From assembly GCA_037445895.1 (NCBI GenBank), contig JBBIJO010000029.1, forward strand, positions 1-16,785: a DNA stretch of 16,785 nt. Direction: 5' to 3'. The stretch's first letter is position 1. Every line of letters starts with the position of its first letter. The stretch is from JBBIJO01 sp037445895 (GTDB lineage Bacteria > Bacteroidota > Ignavibacteria > Kapaibacteriales > UBA2268). Below, in pieces: positions 7,107-13,331 of this stretch. Below the pieces are notes generated by a model. The model was given only the letters and a program-made list of their open reading frames with translations. It had not been told where the DNA came from and ran no database searches. Both the position numbers and the translations under genes were made by a program.

Positions 7107-8582
7107 ATGAATACCGAAAGAAAAAAATCGAAAGGGGTGATAGTTCTATTTGTCGCCGCTGCTGTTATTGTTTTCATTTTGGGTATTTTAGTTGCAAACA
7201 TAATGGAAAGGCGGGGGGAATCTATTGCTCGTTTGCAAATTGTTAAGCCTATTGCCGATTGGGAGCCACGAAACGAAGTGTGGGGCGAAAATTTTCCCCG
7301 AGAATTCGAGTCATATAAACGCACTCTCGATACAACTTTCCGCAGCAAATATGGAGGTTCGGGCCATATCGACTTACTCGAAGAATGTCCGGAGTCTGTA
7401 ATTATGTGGGCTGGATATGCTTTTTCGAAAGATTATAATCAAGCCAAAGGACATACTTACGCAATTAGAGATGTTAGGCTGACTTTACGAACTGGGGGAG
7501 TAAAGGAAAGCCCTCAACCGGCTACCTGTTGGTCCTGCAAAACTACGGACTTCCCGAGAGTTGTTGCAAAAATAGGAGCAGAGGAATTTTACAAAAAGAA
7601 ATGGATTGAAATGGGCGACCAAATGGTTAATCCGATTGGTTGCCAAGATTGCCATGACCCTAAAACAATGAATTTGCGTATTACTCGCCCTGCATTAATC
7701 GAATCTTTGCAGCGTCGAGGTGTTAAAATGTCGGAAATTACACATCAACAGATGCGTTCTCTTGTATGTGCCCAATGCCACGTTGAATATTATTTCAAAG
7801 GAACAGGGAAATATTTGACATTTCCATGGGATAAAGGATTTAGTGCAGATTCAATGGAGGCATATTATGATGAATTTGGCTTTTTCGATTGGATACATAA
7901 GTTGAGCAAAACTAAAATGTTGAAGGCTCAACATCCTGATTATGAGTTATATATGACTGGAATACACGCAAAGCGGGGCGTATCGTGTGCCGATTGTCAT
8001 ATGCCATATAAAGTAGAGGGTGGTGTGAAATATACCGACCACCATATCCGAAGTCCATTAGCAAATATTGCTAATTCTTGCCAAGTTTGTCATCGCCAAA
8101 TCGAAGGAGAATTGATGTGGGATGTTTATGAACGGCAAGACAGAATTCGCGAGGTTCGTAAGATTGCCGAACAAGCAATTTCCAAAGCCCATCTTGAATC
8201 CGAAATTGCATGGAAAAATGGTGCCGCCGAACAAGATATGGAACCTATATTGAAACTGATTCGCTCGGCACAATGGCGTTGGGATTGGGTTGCTGCTGCT
8301 AATGGTGTCGGTTTCCATTCACCAGTTGAAGCATTGAGAGTATTGACTACAGCGATTGAACGAGCCGAAAAAGCGCGCGGGCTACTTGCTGTGCTTTTCA
8401 CGCGCTTGGGTGTTAAAGTTCCTGTCGAGTTACCCGATGTTAGCACAAAAGAAAAGGCACAAAAATATATTGGTTTGGATATGAAATCCCTTTGCAACGA
8501 TAAAAACGAACTTCTCCGAGTAGTAATACCAAATTGGGAACGAATAGCTAAAGAACGGCAAGGAAGTTTGTATCAATATTAA
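7107..8582 (+). CDS. nrfA: Pentaheme ammonia-forming cytochrome c nitrite reductase
   Basis: NrfA reduces nitrite to ammonium with six electrons, the terminal step of respiratory ammonification, in the periplasm. The protein has 491 residues with an N-terminal hydrophobic segment (about 11-31) acting as signal or anchor. The catalytic heme uses the diagnostic CxxCK site CWSCK (141-145), and four normal sites follow: CQDCH (179-183), CAQCH (221-225), CADCH (294-298) and CQVCH (325-329). Other expected active-site features are present: Arg in LRTG (Arg128), Glu-Tyr after heme 3 (227-228), Lys-Ala-Gln (273-275) at the calcium site, and His287 in GIHAKRG. It is therefore the classical lysine-ligated, calcium-binding type and appears functional. 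NrfH from the preceding gene is its electron donor. Confidence 0.96.
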   Translation: MNTERKKSKGVIVLFVAAAVIVFILGILVANIMERRGESIARLQIVKPIADWEPRNEVWGENFPREFESYKRTLDTTFRSKYGGSGHIDLLEECPESVIMWAGYAFSKDYNQAKGHTYAIRDVRLTLRTGGVKESPQPATCWSCKTTDFPRVVAKIGAEEFYKKKWIEMGDQMVNPIGCQDCHDPKTMNLRITRPALIESLQRRGVKMSEITHQQMRSLVCAQCHVEYYFKGTGKYLTFPWDKGFSADSMEAYYDEFGFFDWIHKLSKTKMLKAQHPDYELYMTGIHAKRGVSCADCHMPYKVEGGVKYTDHHIRSPLANIANSCQVCHRQIEGELMWDVYERQDRIREVRKIAEQAISKAHLESEIAWKNGAAEQDMEPILKLIRSAQWRWDWVAAANGVGFHSPVEALRVLTTAIERAEKARGLLAVLFTRLGVKVPVELPDVSTKEKAQKYIGLDMKSLCNDKNELLRVVIPNWERIAKERQGSLYQY

Positions 8583-8746
8583 AGGGAACATTCAAGCATA
8601 AACTTCAAAAAAGCGGCAACTTCCAATAAATATTTAATGATTCTTGTAACCTTTGGAACTATATCTGTAAAGGGAAGAGAGACTTTTTGTCTAATAATAA
8701 CTATTTCCTTCGCATTACTTTTTCTTTTTCCAATCCATTTGTAATG

Positions 8747-8765
8747 TATTTCCAACTTGGAAATA
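8747..8765. promoter_or_regulatory. Perfect 19-bp palindrome TATTTCCAACTTGGAAATA
   Basis: Nine-base arms flank a single central C with no mismatch. A one-base centre cannot loop cleanly in RNA, so a dimeric DNA-binding protein site is more likely than a hairpin terminator. It lies 165 bases after nrfA and 155 before the arsR-like gene, so its target gene is unclear. Confidence 0.45.
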
Positions 8766-8890
8766 TTTTCGAAGAACAACTCTTCAATGATTTTTTATAA
8801 TATTGTTATAATAGTTTCGACGACAATTGGTAATAATAGCGAGGTATCAAAAATTCAGGTAACATTTAATTAAATTTTATTAATTTTACG

Positions 8891-8908
8891 TTTTGACAAT
8901 TAACAAAA
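8891..8908 (+). promoter_or_regulatory. Candidate ArsR-family operator
   Basis: TTTTGACAATTAACAAAA is an imperfect AT-rich palindrome with seven of nine positions matched, ending twelve bases before the arsR start codon. It overlaps a promoter-like TACGTTTTG (8887-8895). Autorepression from a site over the promoter is normal for ArsR proteins. An outer 8-bp inverted repeat, TAACATTT (8860-8867) and AAATGTTA (8914-8921), surrounds it. Confidence 0.4.
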
Positions 8909-8920
8909 TGATGAAATGTT

Positions 8921-9268
8921 ATGGAAGTAAAAAGGGAACTTAGAATTTTCGAAATACTTACCGATTTGCAAAGAATACGGATTGTATTGCTGTTAAAACA
9001 ACGCAAACTTTGCGTTTGCGAATTGCAAAGCATCTTGGGGCTTTCGGCACCGACTGTTTCGAAGCATCTTACGATAATGAAAGATTTGGGTATCCTTTCG
9101 TCCGAAAAGTCAGGGAAATGGGTCAATTATTTTATTGATTTTGAAAATTTACACTCATTTACTCGAAAACTTATAGGATTTATAGAAGATAATTTTTCCG
9201 ACGCGGACATTTTTCGGAAGGATTCTGAGAAAGTCGAGAAAGTCGATAGAAATTTAATATGTATGTAA
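8921..9268 (+). CDS. ArsR-family metal-responsive transcriptional repressor
   Basis: This 115-residue winged-helix repressor should leave DNA when it binds a metal or metalloid. It contains LCVCEL (30-35), the alpha-3 metal motif of arsenic- or cadmium/lead-sensing ArsR proteins (ELCVCDL type), with Cys31 and Cys33. Directly after it comes the recognition helix SAPTVSKHLTIMKDLGIL (42-59), then the wing (SGKWVNYFI). The third Cys of E. coli ArsR is absent; Cys114 near the C-terminus is the only other one. The ligand is therefore probably a thiophilic ion such as As(III), but this is inferred. It begins the ArsR-permease-redoxin operon, 44 bases ahead of the permease. Confidence 0.9.
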   Translation: MEVKRELRIFEILTDLQRIRIVLLLKQRKLCVCELQSILGLSAPTVSKHLTIMKDLGILSSEKSGKWVNYFIDFENLHSFTRKLIGFIEDNFSDADIFRKDSEKVEKVDRNLICM

Positions 9269-9312
9269 TCTTAGCAGTCTTATATTGAATAATTTTTAAT
9301 AAAGGTATTTAT

Positions 9313-10614
9313 ATGGATTGGAAAAAGGAATGGAAAATTTTGTTTGTTTTTGCTTTTCTGTTTTTAGCTTTCTTTTATCTTCCGGTAGGAACGAATCGTT
9401 TCGATAACGCAGTTTTAGAAGCATTTTATCTTGTTCGTTGGTATGTGCGTGAACACGTTGTTTTTTGTCTTATTCCGGCTTTTTTGATTTCGGGTGCTAT
9501 TAGTGTTTTCCTTAGTCAAGAATCTGTGTTGAAGTATCTTGGTAGCAAAGCAAATAAGGTTCTTTCGTATGGGGTTGCTTCTATTTCTGGGGGCATACTT
9601 GCTGTATGTTCTTGCACTGTTTTGCCATTGTTTGCCGGAATTCATCGCCGAGGTGCTGGTTTGGGACCTGCGATAACATTTTTATACTCTGGACCCGCGA
9701 TTAATATTTTAGCGATTATACTAACGGCGAGGGTGTTGGGGTTGGAAATTGGCGTTGCTCGTACACTTTTTGCTATTTGTTTTAGCATTGTGATTGGTTT
9801 AGTTATGAGCTTTATTTTTCGCAAAGAAGAAGCGGAAAAGTTAAATTCTCAGTTTGACTTATTAGAGCCGAAGGCGAAAAGAAGACCTTTCCAAGACGTG
9901 ATTTATTTTTTATTGATGATATGTATTCTTGTGTTTGCCAATTGGAGTAAACCTCAAAATGAGTTGAGCATTTGGAATTTTATTTTTTCAGTTAAATGGA
10001 TGTTGACCTTTGTTTTTGGTATTGGACTGCTGTTGGTTTTGCTATTTTGGTTCGATGCAAATTGGCGTAAAGTTGTTGTTGCTATTTGTTTATTGTTGGT
10101 ATTTGGCATATTTTTCAACGATAATCCGATGTTGGTATTTGCAGCAGGTGTGGTTGGGCTTTCTTTTTCAATCTCTGCCGAAGATGGCGAACTGGGCGAG
10201 TGGTTCCGTTCGAGTTGGGATTTTGCTAAGCAAATTTTGCCATTGCTATTTTGGGGAGTTATGATTGCTGGATTTTCGTTGGGAAGGGCTGGACACGAGG
10301 GAATAATTCCATCTGAATGGATTTCAACATTAGTTGGGGGTAATTCTCTTTTGGCGAATTTGTTTGCTTCTGTTGTTGGTGCGTTTATGTATTTTGCAAC
10401 ACTTACCGAGGTGCCAATAGTTCAAGGTTTGCTTGGGAGTGGAATGGGCAAGGGTCCTGCTCTTGCGTTGTTGCTATCTGGTCCTGCTCTTTCGTTACCA
10501 AGTATGTTGGTTATTCGCAGTGTAATTGGAACAAAGAAGACTATTGTCTATGTTCTTTTGGTTATTTTCTTTTCTTCTTTAATTGGTTTTGTTTTTGGTC
10601 AGTTTTATTCATAA
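9313..10614 (+). CDS. DUF318/ArsP-type permease, probable metal or metalloid efflux
   Basis: This is a 433-residue polytopic membrane protein of the permease family that includes ArsP (organoarsenical efflux) and the SO_0444-type Cu/Zn exporters. The signature Cys-Ser-Cys (99-101) sits in a membrane segment followed by TVLPLFAGIHRRGAG. Two halves carry related motifs: GLGPAITFLYSGPAINILAI (116-135) and GKGPALALLLSGPALSLPSM (379-398), suggesting an internal duplication. The second is preceded by TLTEVPI (363-369). A central cytoplasmic linker (about 170-195) separates the halves. Its place after an ArsR regulator and before a CxxC redoxin supports export of a thiophilic ion; the exact substrate cannot be read from sequence. 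AAAGG lies upstream of the ATG. Confidence 0.88.
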   Translation: MDWKKEWKILFVFAFLFLAFFYLPVGTNRFDNAVLEAFYLVRWYVREHVVFCLIPAFLISGAISVFLSQESVLKYLGSKANKVLSYGVASISGGILAVCSCTVLPLFAGIHRRGAGLGPAITFLYSGPAINILAIILTARVLGLEIGVARTLFAICFSIVIGLVMSFIFRKEEAEKLNSQFDLLEPKAKRRPFQDVIYFLLMICILVFANWSKPQNELSIWNFIFSVKWMLTFVFGIGLLLVLLFWFDANWRKVVVAICLLLVFGIFFNDNPMLVFAAGVVGLSFSISAEDGELGEWFRSSWDFAKQILPLLFWGVMIAGFSLGRAGHEGIIPSEWISTLVGGNSLLANLFASVVGAFMYFATLTEVPIVQGLLGSGMGKGPALALLLSGPALSLPSMLVIRSVIGTKKTIVYVLLVIFFSSLIGFVFGQFYS

Positions 10615-10626
10615 AAGAGGTAAATT

Positions 10627-10872
10627 ATGGAAATGGAAATTAAAGTTTTAGGTCCGGGTTGTATTAATTGTGTTACATTAGAAAGAAGGACACGTGAAGC
10701 ATTAGAAAGACTTGGTTGTGTAGCTCGAATCGAAAAGATAACCGACATTCGGGAAATCATTTCTTATGGAATTTTTAAGACACCTGCGTTAGTTATTGAC
10801 GGTAAAATAGTATTACAAGGCAGAGTTCTAACAGTCGACGAATTGTGTGAACTCATAAATAAATATCGGTAG
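10627..10872 (+). CDS. Small thioredoxin-fold CxxC protein (TM0996/MTH895-like)
   Basis: This 81-residue redox protein has the active-site pair Cys12-Ile-Asn-Cys15 after the first strand and the cis-proline loop Thr-Pro-Ala (52-54), matching the compact glutaredoxin-like TM0996/MTH895 family (redox-active disulfide protein 2). Cys31 is extra. It lacks a signal peptide and so is cytoplasmic. A good GAGG ribosome site lies six bases before the ATG, and the gene starts 12 bases after the permease stop, so both are in one operon. It could supply electrons for metalloid reduction or hand metal to the permease. That is inferred only from the repeated neighbourhood of such genes. Confidence 0.87.
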   Translation: MEMEIKVLGPGCINCVTLERRTREALERLGCVARIEKITDIREIISYGIFKTPALVIDGKIVLQGRVLTVDELCELINKYR

Positions 10873-10880
10873 TATTTAGG

Positions 10881-10898
10881 ATTAGTTTTAGTATCTGT
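10881..10898. repeat. 18-bp direct repeat, copy 1, flanking the tRNA unit
   Basis: ATTAGTTTTAGTATCTGT here matches ATTAGTTTTAATATCTGT at 11031-11048 at 17 of 18 positions. This copy lies eight bases beyond the 3' end of tRNA-Gln. Confidence 0.7.
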
Positions 10899-10905
10899 CC
10901 TTTTG

Positions 10906-10978
10906 CTGCCCTGCCAGGGTTCGAACCTGGACTCTTCTGATCCAGAGTCAGACGTGTTGCCAATTACACCACAGGGCA
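10906..10978 (-). tRNA. tRNA-Gln (anticodon CUG)
   Basis: The 73-base cloverleaf folds completely: acceptor TGCCCTG/CAGGGCA, D stem GTGT/ACAC, anticodon stem TCTGA/TCAGA with loop CTCTGGA, variable region AGAGT, and T arm CCAGG-TTCGAAC-CCTGG. Positions 34-36 read CTG, so it decodes CAG as glutamine; the discriminator base is G. The 3' CCA is not encoded (GCAA follows), so it must be added after transcription. It lies downstream of the barrel gene in the same orientation and has its own promoter. C34 cannot be thiolated, so this tRNA is not itself a substrate of the MnmA encoded nearby. Confidence 0.96.
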
Positions 10979-10999
10979 AGTTTCGAAAAATACCAAATG

Positions 11000-11030
11000 C
11001 AAAATTACCAATTTTTCGACTATTTTCAAA
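11000..11030 (-). promoter_or_regulatory. Bacteroides-type promoter of tRNA-Gln
   Basis: Read on the minus strand, TTTG (11030-11027), nineteen bases, then TAATTTTG (11007-11000) match the TTTG-N19-TAnnTTTG consensus of the Bacteroidota primary sigma factor at every fixed position. A start site a few bases later would leave a leader of roughly 15 bases before the mature tRNA 5' end. It is the strongest promoter call in the window and supports the phylum-level assignment. Confidence 0.75.
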
Positions 11031-11048
11031 ATTAGTTTTAATATCTGT
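11031..11048. repeat. 18-bp direct repeat, copy 2, overlapping the end of the barrel gene
   Basis: ATTAGTTTTAATATCTGT overlaps the last codons and stop of the outer-membrane protein gene and touches the -33 box of the tRNA promoter. With copy 1 it brackets promoter plus tRNA, 132 bases in all. Confidence 0.7.
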
Positions 11049-12474
11049 ATGTGAACTGCAATCCTATTTTAGTTGCCTGGATATTTAAGCGGTAGTTTTT
11101 TGATTCTGAGTCACTGGTTTGGTAATTAGTTCTAAGTATTGAGTTAGTAAAAAACTGAATAATCGGTTCCAACCGAATGTTTGGTGCAAGATTTAACGCT
11201 GCTCCCAATGAATATATGTATGTCGTTGCATTGCTGATGTCTTGTTGGTAGGGTGATGTTATCGAAGAAAACCCAGCCCGTAGTTCTAAAGGAAGTAAAG
11301 GAAGATAATATTGAATTCCTAATCCCCAGTTAACTTGTCCAACAAGTTCCCGAACGATGAGAGAGTTTAATTGTTCTATACTCGGAGGCGCGTCCGAAAA
11401 ACGGAGTTGTGTAACATCGAAGTATTCGACTCCTCCAGTAAACACGAAATCGGCAATTTTTATAGAAAGTCCGCCAGCAAATACAAATGGAGTGGTGATT
11501 TTATATGAGTTGAACGAATTTTCTTTCGGCTCGAAAGAATTAGGTTCCCAACCATTGTCGAACACAGCATAAGCGTCTTGCCGAAATTCTTCCTCGATTT
11601 CATAGTAAGTCGGGAATTTAACTGTAGCTCCGAAGCGAAGAAAATCACTTACTGTTCCAATAACACCTATAGACCCGGTAATCCCAACCACTTTTTGGGT
11701 AATACTTTCTTTTAAAGTGAATTTGCTGAAATCGACATTTCGATAGCCTGTAGAATCAAAATAATTGTATTTGTTGTATAAATCAACTTCTTGGAATTCC
11801 CGATAATATTTGAAATTGCCCCATTTTCCTGCTATCGTGGCTCCGACGGCAACATTGGGCGAAATCATTATGGAGAACCCACCAGAAATATTATGCAATC
11901 CGCCGTCTTCGTCAACATAGGCTTTTTGCTCAACGGAGTCTTTAATTGGTGTATAAAAGTTTTGATTAGCTAACCAAAGAAAATATGGGATGTTCGAAAG
12001 AGTGTCCTTGGGACCATAGGTTGCAAGCGAATTAATTATCGAACTGTTTGGGTTGAATGCGGAATAATTATGGTAGTTTAAAAAATTATTCTCATGAAAA
12101 TATGCTATTGCTCCAACGATTGGTTGTTCTCCGGTTGTAATAGGTATCGAAATTCCTAAATGTGTGATATAAGCAGAATTCGATTTTTGTTTGTCTTTTG
12201 ACCAAAGATATTCGGTTTCTGAATTATTAGTCGTAAAGCCTAATCCAATAGAAAATTCGCTATATCCGATGAAACTTAAACCCGCTGGGTTATAGATTAA
12301 AGCCGAAACATCGTCCGAAATTCCATAGAAAGCAACACCGAGACTTGCCGAACGTGGTGTAATCAATGAATTCGGGATAGTATATCGAAGAGCATCTTCA
12401 ATAAATTGCCCGTATGAGGTTCGAACTAAGATGCAAATCAATGCTAAATAAATGAGTAACCCGATTTTTTTCAT
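11038..12474 (-). CDS. PorV/OmpP1/FadL-like outer-membrane beta-barrel protein
   Basis: This 478-residue protein begins with a signal peptide (MKKIGLLIYLALICIL, cleavage likely near Gly22-Gln23). The mature N-terminus holds the conserved stretch PRSASLGVAF...DDVSALIYNPAGL, typical of PorV, OmpP1/FadL and related barrels of FCB bacteria. Alternating amphipathic strands continue to the end, and the last residue is an aromatic (FTYRY), as expected of a BAM-assembled barrel. PorV-like proteins serve type IX secretion, and FadL-like ones take up hydrophobic compounds; the sequence alone does not decide between them, and no other secretion gene is nearby. Its ATG is four bases from the stop of the lipoprotein gene upstream, so both are translated from one message. 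Confidence 0.83.
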   Translation of the reverse strand: MKKIGLLIYLALICILVRTSYGQFIEDALRYTIPNSLITPRSASLGVAFYGISDDVSALIYNPAGLSFIGYSEFSIGLGFTTNNSETEYLWSKDKQKSNSAYITHLGISIPITTGEQPIVGAIAYFHENNFLNYHNYSAFNPNSSIINSLATYGPKDTLSNIPYFLWLANQNFYTPIKDSVEQKAYVDEDGGLHNISGGFSIMISPNVAVGATIAGKWGNFKYYREFQEVDLYNKYNYFDSTGYRNVDFSKFTLKESITQKVVGITGSIGVIGTVSDFLRFGATVKFPTYYEIEEEFRQDAYAVFDNGWEPNSFEPKENSFNSYKITTPFVFAGGLSIKIADFVFTGGVEYFDVTQLRFSDAPPSIEQLNSLIVRELVGQVNWGLGIQYYLPLLPLELRAGFSSITSPYQQDISNATTYIYSLGAALNLAPNIRLEPIIQFFTNSILRTNYQTSDSESKNYRLNIQATKIGLQFTYRY

Positions 12475-12477
12475 TTG

Positions 12478-13215
12478 TTATTTTGGTCTTGTTGAACTTC
12501 TTTCTTGTTTTGTTGGGGTTTTTTGGGGAGAAGGTTCCTGTGTTCCCGAGCGTCCGGGAGAACCGGAAGGTGCATTCGATTTTTCGGGTAACTTTAGTTT
12601 TAGAGGCTTATCGCCAGAGTCTTGGTTATCCGAAGGGGGAGCGATTTTGCTACGTTCACCGCTTCGAGAAGTTGAACGTTTTTCTTTCGTTGGGGTCGAT
12701 TCGTTATCGTAGTTGTAATCTCCGCGCGAAGGACCAAAAGTTCTAACTGTTTTTGGGCGTTCGTTTTCCTTTTCGTATGGAATATAAACCACCCGAGGCC
12801 GATAATGCCAGAAATAGTAGTCCCAATAATATGGATAGGGATAATAAATTATAGAGTGATGGTGGCGAGAGTAAGGATAGTAGATTAAATTGTAATCTAA
12901 AAATGGGTCGTAGTAAACGTTGCCAAAATATAAGAACAAACTAAAATCATTTGGCTCAGGATAAAATAAATAACGAGGCTCGTAAGGAGCAGGGAAATTG
13001 TTAAAGTTGTAAATATAGATTGACTTATCTTGAACGGTTCTTTCGCCTTGTGATTCAGAGTGAATAATAGGGTATTCATTTTTTGCTGGTTCTTGCTTGG
13101 GGTTTTCATATTTTGGATTGTTATTGTAGCCGAAATAATCCTTGTGTGTTTTATCTGTCGACACACAGCTTTGAATAATAATCGCTGCAATTAAAACTAT
13201 TATTGAGTTTTTCAT
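12478..13215 (-). CDS. Tyrosine-rich lipoprotein of unknown function
   Basis: This 245-residue lipoprotein is not recognised as any family. The start is the ATG at 13215, with AAGGAG five bases upstream; an earlier in-frame ATG at 13264 lacks this. The signal segment ends in IIQSC, so Cys17 is the lipidated residue. Residues 66-148 contain about 22 tyrosines in 83 positions, with clusters such as YYPYPYYWDYYFWHY, plus many Pro, Phe, Trp and a His triplet. Residues 150-245 are a low-complexity tail rich in Lys, Arg, Ser, Pro and Glu, probably disordered. Anchored in the membrane, it could bind a surface or the barrel encoded next in the operon, but the function is unknown. Confidence 0.82.
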   Translation of the reverse strand: MKNSIIVLIAAIIIQSCVSTDKTHKDYFGYNNNPKYENPKQEPAKNEYPIIHSESQGERTVQDKSIYIYNFNNFPAPYEPRYLFYPEPNDFSLFLYFGNVYYDPFLDYNLIYYPYSRHHHSIIYYPYPYYWDYYFWHYRPRVVYIPYEKENERPKTVRTFGPSRGDYNYDNESTPTKEKRSTSRSGERSKIAPPSDNQDSGDKPLKLKLPEKSNAPSGSPGRSGTQEPSPQKTPTKQERSSTRPK

Positions 13216-13331
13216 TTTTTCTCCTTTCGAGATTTCCTTACAATTGAAATTACGAAATGCCCGCAAAATTGTTTCAAAGAAATTTTAACCTTTATTAATC
13301 GTCAACTTTTTTTGGAAATTGTTATATCGAA

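Larger units (their letters stand above)
8583..8920. other. 338-base intergenic region between nrfA and arsR-like gene
   Basis: No gene is supported with confidence. The minus strand has a frame open from 8794 to the stop at 8579-8581 (about 71 codons). Its codon use resembles the neighbouring genes, but it has no ATG start (only TTG at 8779) and no recognisable family; it could be a gene fragment. Also present are a perfect 19-bp palindrome at 8747-8765, two TATAAT words (8796-8801 and 8807-8812), and the candidate operator next to the arsR start. Confidence 0.4.

Noticed and set aside
6926..7348. 140-codon open frame on the minus strand across the nrfH/nrfA junction
   Set aside because: It overlaps two clear cytochrome genes in antisense, and its translation shows no motifs.
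8126..8497. 123-codon open frame on the minus strand inside nrfA
   Set aside because: It is antisense to a fully conserved part of nrfA and has no ribosome site or recognisable domain.
11038..12474. Calling the barrel PorV of the type IX secretion system
   Set aside because: The N-terminal motif is shared by PorV, OmpP1/FadL and other barrels; no other secretion component or C-terminal sorting domain is present in the window, so the narrower name is not supported.
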